From contig JARDYH010000002.1 of the NCBI GenBank assembly GCA_029215795.1, positions 276,466,310 through 276,530,309 of the forward strand: DNA of 64,000 bases. Direction: 5' to 3'. This document shows, in pieces, positions 1-11,470 of this stretch (the first letter of the stretch is position 1; each line of letters starts with the position of its first letter). Source of the stretch: Anniella stebbinsi (lineage: Eukaryota > Chordata > Lepidosauria > Squamata > Anniellidae). The notes under the pieces were generated by a model, which was not told where the DNA came from, did not search any database, and saw only the letters and a program-made list of their open reading frames with translations. Position numbers and translations under genes: made by a program.

Positions 1-1640
1 AGCAAGTCTATCACTGATTCCTCCCCCCCCCCACACACACACATACTTACATGGGCTACTTTGTAATAAATTCTCTGATTGAATAGAGCCCATTGGAAAC
101 CAGTTTTTAAGATAAATTCATGAGATTTGGAGACCTGGCAGCCCATACAATGGTGACCAAACTTTCCAAATTTCAGACCGTTTGATCCAGTGGCCTTTGA
201 GCTAGTCATGCAGGAAGTTTCCTTTTCTCAAAAACTAAAACAAAAGGTTATTTTTTTTTTTATCAAGCCACACAGGGGATTAGAGATCCTAATAAGAAGA
301 CGTTTAAGGTAACAATTCGGAGGTTTTTTTGAAGTGCAAAATAACCCATCTCCTTTAGTACTTTCCTTTTATTCTGTTCCAAATCTGGAACTATTCAGCT
401 TCACTGGATGACCTGAAACTCAGTGGAGCTTCTTTATTACACTGCTCCACTTTCTCTATTCTATATAGTTGAATAAAACTTCCCCTTTAATTCAATTTCT
501 TTATTTGCTTTTTTTCTAAATTGAATAGCCCAAATGTTGAACCCTGTCCTTATAAAGGAGTGATTCCAGTCCTCTGATCATTCTGGCAAGCCTTTGCTCT
601 ATTTGTAAAAGGAAAGGAAAGATGAAGCAAACTTTTTTTAACAATAGATCATATAGCATAGCCTGATCATATTCTTCTTATGATAATTTGATGTACACAA
701 TGGAAAACGGAAAACAGGCAAAGTCTTGGAAAATCAGCAAAAGTGAGTAGGTGTAACTTCTTTGTTTTTTAGATAAGGACGTGGACTTTGGGGACATGGC
801 GGAAGTAACAGTACCAATAGGAATCAGAAAAACATTTTTAAAGCTGAGAACCAAAATCAAAGAAGAGACAGCTGTATTGGTTGGGTTCCCAATGCATGAC
901 AACATGAGTCTGTATCAAGGGAACTGGGGAATATAAAATATTAAATACATGGTAAATGATATATAAAATGTACACCAAAACATTTAATATACAATTTCAC
1001 ATATTTAAAAAAAAAATGTTATGAATCAGCTACTTAAAAGCTTCTACTAAACTATACTAAAAGTGATGTTAAAATTTTCTACACATAAATTCATGAGTTT
1101 TATAATCAGACAAAAATGTTCAAAAACCTGAGAGATAACATGTGTTTAAACACACAAACATTTTAAAAGTAAATTTATATATTTTCAACACAAAATTTAT
1201 GGATACTATAAACTGATTAGTTAAAAACACTGAAAATATCAATTGGCATAAAAACGATGAAATTCTCTACATAAATATGATTTTTTTATATGATTTAGAT
1301 ACCCAATGATGATCAAATGGGGATTTTTATAAACTTACTTACAAACTCTGAAAGGCTTTTCAGGATTCCCTGTCCCTTTCTTCATCCAAAGAAGAATAAA
1401 ATGTATTCAATCTTTCAAGGCATATGTAGGATGTCTCTTAATCACCTGATTTTGACCAATTTAAATTGGTCTTAATTGTATGCCTTTGTCAATTGCAATT
1501 CTTAGAGAGATGAAAACCCTGCTAAGCCTCACAACCCTCAATGATAGAAATCCTGCCATTAAGATTATATTAAGATCAATTTCAAAATATATAGTCCATT
1601 TCAGAGTACCAAACTTATGGCAGTTGTAACTGTCCTTATT
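1..1640. other. AT-rich stretch with no recognisable gene or element
   Basis: A short C-tract followed by an AC microsatellite lies at about 24-51. The rest is AT-rich DNA with scattered homopolymers. The few reading frames are under 80 codons and resemble nothing I know. I see no inverted repeats or target duplications. Confidence 0.6.
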
Positions 1641-2172
1641 GTTTCAAGAGGTTTGAAGTGCAGACATGCATACGCCTATTCCAAGAGAGAGAGACATCCA
1701 TCACACTTATTCCCCCCTCCAGTTTGCCTCTGCATTTTTACTTCCATTTCATGAGCGCTGCAAGCGTTCCTCCCTTTCACGCTCATAGCTATACTGGTGA
1801 ACTCTATTTTCACTTGTTTGCTCTCCTGCTGCTATTGCACCTGCCCCACTCCTTCTTCTTTCCCCTCCAGTTCATTGGTTCTTGTCATTGATGGGTATTG
1901 TGGTCATCCTGACAGCCTTCCCCCCTCTCTCATTGGAGCTCCTATGTGAATTAGCCAAAATACTTACATCTGTGTAATTTTTAAAGGTAAAGAGATGACA
2001 TCTGTCCTTGAGATATCTTAAATAGAGCTTTCAGCATGCCAGGTTTGAATCAGATTGGTTCATCCTTTGATTTTTTAGGATTTTTTAAAATTCCCTCCTT
2101 AAACCCTTTGCCATCAGTGTGAACTTCCACCTGTTTGCATTTGTGAAGGATCAATTTCCCTTTCCTTTGATC
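1641..2172 (+). repeat. Family C foldback repeat, left arm (outer part)
   Basis: This sequence recurs at 15530-15930 in the same orientation, and its inner part recurs inverted at 9091-9340. Shared landmarks are a CTGCAAGCG box near 1758, the phrase TTACATCTGTGTAATTTTTAA near 1962, and CCAGGTTTGAATCAGATTGG near 2038. The arm is interrupted at 2173 by a 320-bp family A element and resumes at 2493. With the right arm it forms a large inverted repeat that predates the LINE insertion. I infer a non-autonomous foldback DNA element; the superfamily is unknown. Confidence 0.65.
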
Positions 2173-2492
2173 TAGGGTGACCAGATAAAATCCAGGTCAG
2201 GGCTCATGTAACTTTAACAGTTGTAGAGAAAAGGGAATTTCAGCCAGTGTCATTTGTATGCAATTAGTTCCTGGTGAAATTCCCTCTTCATCGCAACTGT
2301 TAAAGTTGGAGGGGCCTTGCCTTCTTTTGTATATGGTCACTCTAGTATAGTGCCTGCAACTTTAACTGTTGTGATGAAGAGGGAATTTCACCAGGGACTA
2401 ATTGCATACAAATTACACTGGCTGAAATTCCCTTTTCTCTACAACTGTTAAAGTTACATGAGCCCTGACCTGGATTTTATCTGATCAGCCTA
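2173..2492. mobile_element. Family A hAT-like non-autonomous element, copy 1
   Basis: The element begins TAGGGTGACCAGAT and ends ATCTGATCAGCCTA, so the ends are inverted. It is flanked by a perfect 8-bp duplication CTTTGATC at 2165-2172 and 2493-2500. The interior is itself palindromic: the phrases GTGAAATTCCCTCTTCAT and AACAGTTAAAG recur on both strands. An 8-bp duplication and a TA(G/A)GG-type end are hAT hallmarks. It has no coding capacity. It sits inside the family C repeat, so it is younger than that repeat. Confidence 0.88.
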
Positions 2493-2500
2493 CTTTGATC

Positions 2501-2911
2501 ATGAGAACCTGTGCATCTCCAGTTCATAAAATAGAGATCTGCTGGTGTCTTTACTTAAGAATAAATCCCATTGATTTCAACTGTATTTACATCCAAGTCA
2601 TACTAAAATCTGATGCATGCTTACCTTTGAGTAAACCCCATTGAACAGAGAGAGACTTACTTCTGAGTAAAAACTATAGAACTGATTTTTAATCATGTGG
2701 TCACTCAGAAGCTTTTTTAAAAGTCTAAAACAGCAATCTGGAAAGAAGTACTCTGCAACCCTGTGCTTACTTCTGAGGTCTTACTTCTGTTTACTCAGTG
2801 GGGTTTATGCAAAGGTAAGCATACATCAGATTTTAGTATGACTTGGATGTAAATGCAGTTGAAAACAATGGGATTTACTCTTGAGCAAGGGAACCAGCAG
2901 ATCTCTATTTT
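2501..2911. repeat. Family C inner arms with hairpin centre
   Basis: The sequence from about 2526 to 2660 is inverted at about 2790-2911, with the words ATAGAGATCTGCTGGT and CATACTAAAATCTGATG on both arms. It also contains the dispersed motif with matched GAGTAA and CCCATTGAA words found elsewhere in the window. The right arm originally continued into what is now 9091 onward; the LINE at 2912-9076 has split it. Confidence 0.65.
2898..2911. repeat. LINE target-site duplication, 3' copy
   Basis: CAGATCTCTATTTT is repeated exactly at 9077-9090. The two copies bracket a minus-strand LINE precisely. Removing the LINE and one copy joins the two halves of the family C right arm without a gap. Confidence 0.88.
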
Positions 2912-3000
2912 GTAATGTAATCTTTATTTACAGTCAACAGACCAGATGGCTACATAACATACACTTATTAAAACTTTACATACACTTTACACAGGCACAC

Positions 3001-3785
3001 TCAAACACTCAGTTGTGTCCTACAGCAGATTGCCTGACATAAAATTTTTGACACTTGAAGAGTAATCAGCTTGTCGCTACCCTGAAGAAAACTAATCATC
3101 AGGGTTTCCAAAGATCGGCCAGGGAGACGCTGAGCAATACATCGTATCAAGTTGTTCCTGGCCTCATTATAAAAATTGCAGAAAAATATCACTTGTGCAA
3201 TAGATTCCACCTCAGTGTTATTACATGGGCAGCATCTGTTTTCTACAGGAATCTTTTTGTATCTGCCCTCCAACAGCTTAAAGGGTAGAACGTTAAATCT
3301 GGCAAGGGTGAATGTTTTCCTATACTTAGGAACGGTCAGCCAATTCAGATATGCCATTTCACCCTTGCCTAATTGATCTGGAAGGCCCATTGCCCAGGGA
3401 GAGCATGGCCCTCGGGCCACTCTCCGAACCTCTTGGAAGTCTATATCTGTCAATCTCTGTTTAACAGTCTGTCTAGCACTTCCCAAGTCCAAGGCTAATA
3501 GATAAGTAGGGGAGAGCCCCAACTTAGTTACTCTCAGTGCCAATACTTTAATCCAGGGAGATTCGAAAGAATCTAACAAAACCTGAGATGCAAGGGAATT
3601 AAAAGTAAGGGCATGGAAGTGTCAGAGCCAGAATTGTAGTACATATTTCCACGCTGAACATTTAATGAACTTAAACCAGCCTCCAGGTTATGTGCGGGTC
3701 CAGACATGCACCACGGGACACCAAATATTGTTCTTAGAAAAAGAGACTGAACCCCCTCAAGGGAGCTTTTTATAGTGGGAACCAA
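3001..3785 (-). pseudogene. LINE ORF2 C-terminal region with Cys motif (fragment)
   Basis: Two overlapping frames, 3785-3573 and 3579-3001, form the end of ORF2. The first has a typical post-RT segment (FLRTIFGVPWCMSG). The second contains CCPCNNTEVESIAQVIFFC, a C-x-C...H/Q...C pattern like the putative zinc-binding tail of Jockey-superfamily LINEs. The expected His before the last Cys is Gln here. A frameshift near 3575 separates the two parts. Confidence 0.75.
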
Positions 3786-3942
3786 ATTGGGGCTCCAAAC
3801 AAAATCTGAGGTTCCAGTTTAGCTTTAAACACCTTGATGGCAGCTGGCAGAAATTTGCCGCCCCTTAGATGGAAGAATCGGGAAAGTGCCCCCATTGTTT
3901 GTTCTGCTTTGCCTTTGATATATTTACCATGTACACTCCACT

Positions 3943-4260
3943 TTAGAGTTTCATGAAACCAAATACCCAGATATTTATATGAGTCAACTTGACTAAGTCT
4001 TTCTCCCCCCCCCCCCCATACGCCACGAATACCTTACTTTTCTCTTGGCAAAGACCATCACTTTTGGTTTTTTGATAGTTGATAGTTAACATGTTCCTAG
4101 CACAATATTGTGCAAAACCATTTAGCAATCTCTTAAGGCCCAAACGTGTCTGTGAAATCAACACGGCATCACCTGCATAAAGAAGGATGCATACTTTAAA
4201 AGGGCCAATCTTAGGAGAGTGAGACTGTAACAACGCTAATGAGGCAGGAAGAGCTGCCAA
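3943..4260 (-). pseudogene. LINE reverse transcriptase palm, mutated catalytic box
   Basis: The frame carries the RT motif C region as LLYAGDAVLIS. The normal Y-x-D-D box reads YAGD (codons at 4168-4179), so the first catalytic aspartate has become glycine and polymerase activity should be lost. The C-run at about 4007-4018 disrupts the frame further downstream. It continues the RT fragment at 4349-5053. Confidence 0.8.
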
Positions 4261-4348
4261 AAACAGGTTAAATAAAGTGGGTGCAAGAACACATCCTTGT
4301 CTGACACCCTGGGAAAAAGCAATCTCATTAGTGAGATGGCCCTGCTTG

Positions 4349-5053
4349 CTACACCAGTGTTTTATGATATAGAGATTGGATCAAAAATAGTAGTCTTCTT
4401 TCAATAGAAAATTGATCCAATTTACTCCAGAGTAGATCATGGGGAATAGAATTGAATGTAGATTTTAAATCAATATAAGCCGTAAATAACTTGCCTCCTT
4501 TTGGGGCAGTATATTTGTATGCCAAGTAGGCCAGGACCATACAGTGGTCATTTGTGGAACAGCCAACTTTAAAGCTGATTTGTTCCCTTCCCAGAATATC
4601 ATTGTCCCTAATCCATTCATTCAATTTTAAATTCAGGAAACCAGCATAGATTTTTCCAACTGTGGACAAGAGATTTATAGGCCGGTAATTATGCGGATAG
4701 TTCTTAGGGCCCTTTTTATAGACAGGAACAATAATGGCTCTCCGTCGTGTCTCAGGAATTAGACCAGTTTTATTTATCATAGTAAAAAGGGAGGCTAGCA
4801 GAGGTGACCACCAGTTAATATTGTTTTTCAACATCTCTGGAGGGATCCCATCTGGGCCTGGTGCTTGGCCTGGTTTTAGCCGAGTTAATAGATCCTCTAT
4901 GGTGCTAAGATCAACGTCAGGCCATTCAGGAGTGTCTAGAGTAAGTACAGGGACGGAACTTACTACCTGCCCAATGCTAAATACACCTCGAAAGAAATTA
5001 TCCCATATATCAGCTGGTATATGACATTCTGGCCCATCATTTTCCCCCCTCAT
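4349..5053 (-). pseudogene. LINE reverse transcriptase fingers and palm (fragment)
   Basis: This 234-codon frame has the ordered RT motifs of non-LTR elements. They are GQAPGPDGIPPEML, then IIVPVYKKG and NYRPINLLSTVGKIY, then motif A as AYIDLKSTFNSIPHDLLW with the first catalytic Asp. It breaks after YHKTLV and resumes in another frame near 4260. Its product would have copied the LINE RNA at the nicked target. Confidence 0.87.
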
Positions 5054-5222
5054 TGCACCTGATACTATTTCCCAAAAAGTATTACTATTATTAGTAGTTG
5101 AAGCCCCTATTAAGAGTTGCCATGCCTCCCTATCCGCCTTATTTTTTTTCCACCGTAGGAGCTTCTTATAGCTTTTCTTTAGCTCATAATATAGATCAGG
5201 GAGACTCTGCTCATTATTATCT

Positions 5223-6107
5223 CTATAGCCTTTTCCTCAGATTGCCACACTCTCTATCATACCAGTTATTACAAAAAGTACTTTGGCCCTTTGAAGAGAC
5301 AGAATTATTTGGAAGAGAGGAGTATACTCTTTGCATCAGCTCCTCATAGGCCAAAATTCTTAACTCAGGGGACGAGGCTGCATGTATTCGATCAATGATG
5401 TTCAGATAGCTGGGGGAGCAAACAAGCCAATTAAAGGCTTTTGTAGGGTTTACAGTATTTACAGTAAAAAACTGACTAGACAGAAAAGGATGGCATGCTT
5501 CCAATTGTTTGGACTCTGAGATGGTCAATGAGAGCTCCAGTGACAAATGGTCACTATCAGTCCGTTCTGCAACTCTAAAATTACATCCCATGGACTTCAA
5601 ATGCTTATGAACTATGAGATAGTCAATAACACTGGATCCCTTGAATGAAATATAGGTGAACTCTCCCCAGCTGTCATTTGGTTCACAGCCATTTAAAATT
5701 GTCATATCATTTCTAAAAACAAACTGAAGCAGGCACTGTCCAGAAAAAATTATAAACGAGTCCTTAGAGTGACGTAAATTTACTCTAAGTGACTTTTTAC
5801 TCACTACCAGGTTGGCCTGGTGAATTGTCGGGTTCACCAAATATGTTCCAGTTATTGCGTTTAAGTCACCTGCTATGATGGGATAGGCATGAGGGTATTT
5901 AACAATTCGTTCTAAAAAGTAACATTCAGCTTTAAGCCAAATTGCCATTATTGACTCCTTACAATTCGGTGGCACAAAATAGGCATTAAACAGCAGTAGG
6001 GTCAACTTAGGGACCCTCAACTCCAGAATCAGGGCCTGCATCAGGGAATCACAGTTGGGTAACTCAGTTACCTTGGCATCTAAAGAAGAGGAGATCAAAA
6101 AACTCAA
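5223..6107 (-). pseudogene. LINE apurinic endonuclease domain, C-terminal part
   Basis: The frame contains AGDLNA, an active-site signature of LINE endonucleases, and DSDHLSLEL, the C-terminal S-D-H box. It enters the linker towards RT at its end. The start given is not a real start: the domain begins upstream at 6298 in another frame, one base out of register near 6107. The enzyme would have nicked target DNA to prime reverse transcription. Confidence 0.83.
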
Positions 6108-6298
6108 TGACTAGCTCTGCCTTTGCCTTTGTTTGGGAGTGCAAAAAGGCAGAATGATGTGAAACCATTCAAATAGATGGTATCAGAACTCCAGGTCTCT
6201 TGGAGAAGGACAATATCAAACTCCATCAAATAATCGAGGATATTTTGATTCCTACATTTTGAGCCCCAACCTGCAATATTCCAGGAAAGGCACCTTAG
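6108..6298 (-). pseudogene. LINE endonuclease N-terminal part, frameshifted
   Basis: Read from 6295 downward, this strand encodes LSWNIAGW followed about 25 residues later by LLQETW. These are the first two conserved boxes of AP-type LINE endonucleases. The frame closes at a stop near 6108, where a single-base change separates it from the rest of the domain. Confidence 0.75.
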
Positions 6299-6325
6299 GG
6301 GAGTAATAAATTTCCTATTCCTAAA

Positions 6326-8481
6326 TCAGTCTAACTCAGTGATTGTATCCAGATACCCCTTCATATTGTCCACGACGCAGCCATTGGACTGTTTTATTGT
6401 GAAGCTATATTGTCCCTTAGGGGTCCCACCTATGTTGGCAATATTTAATGGTCCCTTCTCATGTGGGTTGACATGAGCTCCCTTTTGCCCAAGCCACTGA
6501 AAACAGTAGTTAGGGCAGAGTTGCAAGTATAGATACTACAATCTTGGAGCTCAAGACTTGTTTGCCTTCTTGATGAGATATCTGCTGATTGTACTCTAGG
6601 GACTCTTCACTGGGTGTATGTCTGTGGACCTCGTCTGGTATAACTTCTTTCCCAAAATGGGAACCAGTTTACATGGACTCATTTTCCATTAATGATCTAT
6701 TATTTTGTGGGTTTTTTGAGACCAGGTATTCTCTGAGGCTGGAGAGTCTTATCAGAATCCCCTTCTGTTCTTGAGCTGGCAGAGCATCATAACTGTTAAT
6801 TAGCTTGATTTCCTCAGGTGTAAAATCTTTGCAGGCAGAATTATAATCAACGAAATTAGCATCCTTACAATAAGAAGCTCTTAGACTGTTTTTAGGTAAG
6901 TTGGAGGAACAAAGGCCGATAGATTTAAGTCAATCAGATTTCCTACTGGGGGGTCCTTATAAGCCGGACCATGAAATTTCCAGTAACCTCGGTGGAACCA
7001 TATTCTTAAAATGCCTGCTAACCCTCAGACCATACCTCTGGAATATCTCTCTAAACCCATAAATATAAGCAACTACACTGGGCGACACAAAAGTTACAAT
7101 AGCATAAGCTGTATAATGATTATAAAAAACATATTCTACTTTCTGGACTAAGTCGAAATCCAGTTGTATTTGTATAATGTCAGCTAGAACTAAAATGTTC
7201 AATATGCTCCCTTTGTGTTTGCACACCCTTGGGATTTGGGTAATTTGAAAATACTAGATTCTGCTTTAAGTGTTGTAGTTGCCAAGTTCTTTTTGCATTA
7301 TGAAATCCAGGTTGAGCAGGCTCAGTTGAATTCGGGGGTATCAGGATCTCCTCAGTAGGCAGTTGCGCAAAAGTCCAGGGATCCTGGATGCCTTCAGTCG
7401 TTTTATCAATAGCTTAGTTTGCCATATTTCCATTAGTTTTGTAGTGTGATCTTGGCATCTTCGACTTATTGTCCTTTCCCGGTTCTTCCAGTAATTTAAA
7501 TAATTTATCAAAGTTCATTTTGGGGGATTTTCTTGATCTTGATGGGGCTTTTTGGTTTTTTGGCTTTTTCATGTGTGTGATTGGGGCCTTGTTGATTTTA
7601 GATCTGCATGCTCCATTAGTGTTGATAGATTTACTTTTCCGCCTGCCAGAGTCTTTTTTTTCCAGCATTTCTTATGCTTTTCCCATTAACACTCTCTGTT
7701 GCATCTGAAATTGTACTAGCTTCTCTGATTAAGTTTGCTTTGATCAAATTCCCATTATCCACAAGTGGGAAAGGCTCAGACTCATGATTATAAACAAAAA
7801 TCCTTTGCTCAGTTTCATTTGGCTTGGTTTGAGGTTCTTGTTTAGCTTTCCCTAGTGCAAAGGTTGTTAATATTGTTAAAAGCTCCTTACTTTCTGACAG
7901 AAATCTCTTAATTAGGGATATGTCCTCAGCCCAATCCGTAAGCAGGCTCTTGATCTTCTCGTAGTGGGAGTTGAGCAGCTCTTCTACCATATATAGACAA
8001 ACCCTTTATCCTCTTGGGAGGTTATGGCAATATTTAAGTGGTCAGATACAGGATCACATTTCTTACCCTCGGAAGTTGTTAAACTAAACAGTGTGATGGG
8101 GTTAGGGCTGCAGTTTTGTATTATTTCAGCTGGGCCACTCAAGTTTTCCTTTCCCACCTGATCATTCTCTACTGCTGCAAGTTCATCTGCCAGGCTACTT
8201 CTATGCTCTCCACAATCCTCTGGCCTCATTAGGCACTATGGGCCCAGAGACCAGTCTAAGGCTGTCTCACTGGGTGTCTTTATCTCAGTAGCTGGATTGG
8301 TATTCGCCCCTTGGTTGGAGTAAAGGAAGCTTGTAATCTTTAATTGTATATTTGCCCTGACATAAGCCACCACATCTTCAGAGACTGGGATCAGGCCCTG
8401 TTGTTGGTATCCAACTCTTGTTGGGACCATATCTCTTATATGATCCCTTACTGCAGTCAAAGTTCCCGCATAACACCACAA
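6326..8481 (-). pseudogene. LINE ORF1 region, multiply frameshifted
   Basis: Five short frames follow each other without large gaps: 8481-8236, 8229-7984, 7990-7631, 7668-7414 and 7226-6957. The middle part is Lys/Ser/Pro-rich and basic, as expected for a nucleic-acid-binding linker. The last frame contains YAIVTFVSP-type beta-strand patterns that could come from an RRM-like fold. I place it as ORF1 by its position upstream of the endonuclease. No catalytic motif is visible. Confidence 0.5.
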
Positions 8482-9076
8482 ACTTCCAGAGGTAAGTTGC
8501 TCTCACTGTTGCACAGTTCTTAATAGCAAGTGAACATAGGTGAAATCAATCAGGTTAGTCTTAAATTGCAGCAGCATGCAATCAGTTCTACTGCTGTCCC
8601 ACAACCGTTGAAGCGGGGGAAATCAATTATCCTCAATAAGATTGTTAACAGTTTGTTTTCATCACCTGTCACCCAATTAGACTAGGCAGGCTGGGCAATC
8701 TGCCAGTTTCATCGCTATTATTTGTTCTTGTTTGCTTTTGTATTCCTTTAGCCTTCACTTATTTTCGTTAGTTATTTTCAAAACACTCTTTCATCAGTTA
8801 GCAAATGTTCCGCAGCATATCATAGTATAATATATTGTAGCACAACAGGACACAACACGTCTGGAATCTCATCAGCAGAAACTTTTACTAGAAACTTTTG
8901 CAGCCCCAGGGAGCAAAAAATTCATTCACCGTTAAAACATAGTTAAAAACATAAAGCATAGAAGCATAGAAAAATATAACTATAGACGTTGTTTAAAACT
9001 TCCCTTTTGAGGAGTAAAACTTGTTTCTTATTTCTGCTGTTTGTCTCTGCTGCCTCTCTGGGCGCAAATGCTCTAT
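8482..9076 (-). mobile_element. LINE 5' untranslated region
   Basis: About 0.6 kb lies between the ORF1-like frames and the 14-bp duplication. It has no long frame. By position it should contain the internal promoter of the LINE, but I cannot point to a motif. Confidence 0.45.
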
Positions 9077-9090
9077 CAGATCTCTATTTT
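9077..9090. repeat. LINE target-site duplication, 5' copy
   Basis: An exact 14-bp match to 2898-2911. It marks the 5' limit of the minus-strand LINE. Confidence 0.88.
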
Positions 9091-9340
9091 ATGAACTGGA
9101 GATGCACAGCATTGCATGATCAAAGGAAAGGAAATTCAATCCTTCACAATTGCAAAGAGATGGAAGCTCGCACCAGTGAACTATCAGGAAAAGGTTTTAA
9201 AGGGAGGGAACTTTAAAAATTCCTGAAAAGATCTGATTCAAACTTGGCATGCCAAAAGCTCTACTTAAAAGCTCTCAAGGTCCCAGGTTTCATCTCGTTA
9301 CCCTTAAATTGAGGAAACTGCAGCATGGAGGGTGGGGTTG
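9091..9340 (-). repeat. Family C foldback repeat, right arm
   Basis: Reverse complement of roughly 1975-2172 plus 2501-2525. The phrases GAACTGGAGATGCACAG, GATCAAAGGAAAGG and TTCAAACTTGGCATGCC match the left arm inverted. There is no family A element here, so this arm shows the empty site for copy 1 (GCATGATCAAAGG). Confidence 0.7.
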
Positions 9341-9344
9341 TAGC

Positions 9345-9620
9345 AGTTAAAAGTTCCTTTCATTTGAATGTCCTCCCCTTTCCTCAGCAAGACTCCATTC
9401 AAAGCACATGCCCCCAACAAAGGAAAAAGTGAATGGACACACTAAATGGAGGCTTAAGGTTGCATTAAAGTTGCTTGGGGGAAATAATCCAGACTTTCCC
9501 TGCACCAAAATAATATGCAAAACAGAGGAAAAGAGGCGAAATGGGTGCAGGACAGGGATGATATCATGTGAGTCCCGCACCGCAAAACCAGATACCAGGC
9601 ATAGAAAGAGTGGCTGAATT
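9345..9620 (+). repeat. Dispersed repeat shared with 16330-16500
   Basis: The run GGACAGGGATGATATCATGTG with the following GCAAAACCAGATACCAGGCATAG reappears at 16418-16462 in the same orientation with modest divergence. No coding capacity or class can be assigned. Confidence 0.5.
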
Positions 9621-10400
9621 TGGACAACATGATAGTCAATGGTGGGGTAATAGTCAACTTTACAGTTGTTCATCTAGGGGGTACTCCCCACACAACATGG
9701 TAATAAATAACCAACTGTGGTGTGGATTAGGATCCGCGCTGAGTTGACTATGGCAGCATTCAGACGACATGATAGTCAATACAACTGACGATTGTTTCCC
9801 ACCCCCAGTTGCTTATTGTGTCATCCGAATTCAGCCAGTGAGTTAAACCACTGGTGTGAGGGAGCTCTCAGAAAGAGAGCTTCTGCTTGTTTTTCTCTCT
9901 GGCTGGTTTTGCACAACACATTAGGCAATAGAGGGGGAAATAGCATACTGACCGTGCATTAGCTAAACGGTGCTCCCCATACGACATGTTGAAACTCCGT
10001 TCCTTGAGCAGCTGAAAGTTCTGACATCTATCTTGGTTGCAGCATCTCCTCCCTCCCCCTCTCTCAGTCCTCCAACCATATCCCAGCATGCACCTCAAGT
10101 TCTGCCAGCTGTCTCAGAGCAGCCGGGGGGGGGGGGGGGTTGGCTGCTCTGGCCGGCAGAACTCTATTCCCACATGGAATAGTCCACGGAGAGAGGGGGT
10201 TTGGTTTCGGACGACACCTTAAACAACGGGCTTCCAGCTAAACAACTTGCAAGCCCGTTGTTTCTCTCCGTTGCTTAATTGGGTGCCATAGCATACCGTC
10301 AGTTGTGTGTGCATGGTGTGTAACCCTCCACACGACACAATAAGCAACACAACTGACGGTTGCTCCCCCCCTCCGTTGCCTAATGTGTTATGCAAAACCA
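9621..10400. repeat. Inverted-repeat family E, first locus
   Basis: The text around GGGGGTACTCCCCACACAACATGG (9676-9700) and GTTGACTATGGCAGCATTCAGACGACA (9742-9770) occurs inverted at 13500-13680. Short arms beginning with GACACAATAAGCAA-type words recur in both orientations within the locus, for example near 9760-9830 and 10333-10390. This looks like clustered, partly palindromic non-autonomous DNA elements. The class is unknown. Confidence 0.5.
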
Positions 10401-10532
10401 GCCTCTGTGTCTGTGGTTTTCTTTTGGTTCTTGTGTATTCTAATCCCCAAGTTCCTTGCACCTTAGACCCACATCAGACTCACTCTTTGTGTGTTATAGT
10501 GTGAATGTGTTTTACTCTTATATCCCTACTAA

Positions 10533-10568
<36 letters not shown>

Positions 10569-10740
10569 TTTATGTTTGCTAGTTGTGTATTGTGATCCCC
10601 AAGTTCCTTGCACCTTCCTACATCAGACTCACCCTTTGTGTGTGCATTTCTTTCTGTGCTGTGTGTGTGTTTATGAGGCAGCACACATGTTTTCAATACT
10701 CCTTGTGCACAACCAGCACACATTTTTTCTTAATTAATAA
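10400..10740 (+). repeat. Two direct copies around an AT microsatellite
   Basis: CCCCAAGTTCCTTGCACCTT followed by ACATCAGACTCAC occurs at about 10446 and 10597. An (AT)n tract lies between them at about 10527-10566. A tandem duplication about 150 bp apart is the simplest reading. Confidence 0.6.
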
Positions 10741-10884
10741 AGCTTGCCCCATCATCTAATTACATCATGAGGTGTGCAATAGGTGCTGCTGCTGGCTCTT
10801 GCCATGTTGGGAGAGGTGTTTCTTCTAGTTCCCACCCCCCACCCAAAATTAGGCGCACCCTTTTCTCTGCTGCTGATTCTGTCA

Positions 10885-10923
10885 CTACTGCTGCTGCTGC
10901 TGCTGATGATGATGATGATGATT
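10885..10923 (+). repeat. CTG/ATG trinucleotide microsatellite
   Basis: About seven CTG units run directly into five or six ATG units. It gives Ala/Ser/Asp or Leu/Met runs in spurious frames on both strands. No host gene context is visible. Confidence 0.8.
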
Positions 10924-11309
10924 CTGGGGTGCAGAAGAAGAAGGTTCCCAAGGTGGCTTACAACCAAAAGCAATACAAACACAGACAGCAAAATATCAAT
11001 TAAACAAGAAAAGCTTCAGGAGAACAGGGGCTGTCTCTTCTAAACTACCATTAGCAGGCATTTCTCCTAAATCCTTCCTTTCAGCCAACATCATTTTTTC
11101 AAGAAGTGAAGAAAATTGGTGGTGGTTTAATTCCAGTTCAGACACAGTACATCCATACTTTAAAAATATAGCATGGTACCAAGTTGATACACATGGAGAT
11201 AGGGGAGTTTGATTTTGGTAGGAGGTTTGTACTTTCTGAAACTTCTGTAAGCTCTCTGAAGAAGATGAAGTGCATCTAAAGTGTGTGTGGGGTTTGAGGA
11301 GAATTTTTT
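10924..11309. other. No recognisable feature
   Basis: Unique-looking sequence without a frame above 90 codons or a clear repeat boundary. Confidence 0.4.
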
Positions 11310-11470
11310 TTAAACAATTCTATAAAATCAAGGGATGAATGGATCTGCTTCAAACTTGGCATGGCTAAAGCCCCTTCTTAAGAGCTACCATGATGCCAAG
11401 TTTCATCTCTTTATCTTTAAAAATGATGGAGACATATGCATTTTTGTTAATTGCCATTGACGATAATAGC
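11310..11470 (-). repeat. Family C single module
   Basis: One copy of the roughly 150-bp module also seen four times at 36110-36780: TGCTTCAAACTTGGCATGGC, then TTAAGAGCTACCATG, then TTTCATCTCTTTATCTTTAA. The orientation matches the right arm at 9091-9340. Confidence 0.65.

Larger units (their letters stand above)
2912..9076 (-). mobile_element. Full-length Jockey-superfamily LINE (Vingi-like), decayed
   Basis: This is a 6.2-kb non-LTR retrotransposon reading right to left. It has an ORF1-like region, an ORF2 with an apurinic endonuclease followed by reverse transcriptase, and a C-terminal Cys-rich motif. It ends in a short A/T-rich 3' tail at 2912. The exact 14-bp duplication at both ends shows that it inserted as a complete copy by target-primed reverse transcription into the family C repeat. 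Several frameshifts and a catalytic substitution make it inactive. The layout and C-terminal Cys motif fit Vingi or a related Jockey-superfamily clade known from lizards; the clade name is my inference, and CR1-like is the alternative. Confidence 0.82.

Noticed and set aside
10885..11003. Asp/Ser/Ala-repeat protein
   Set aside because: It is the translation of a trinucleotide microsatellite without any coding context.
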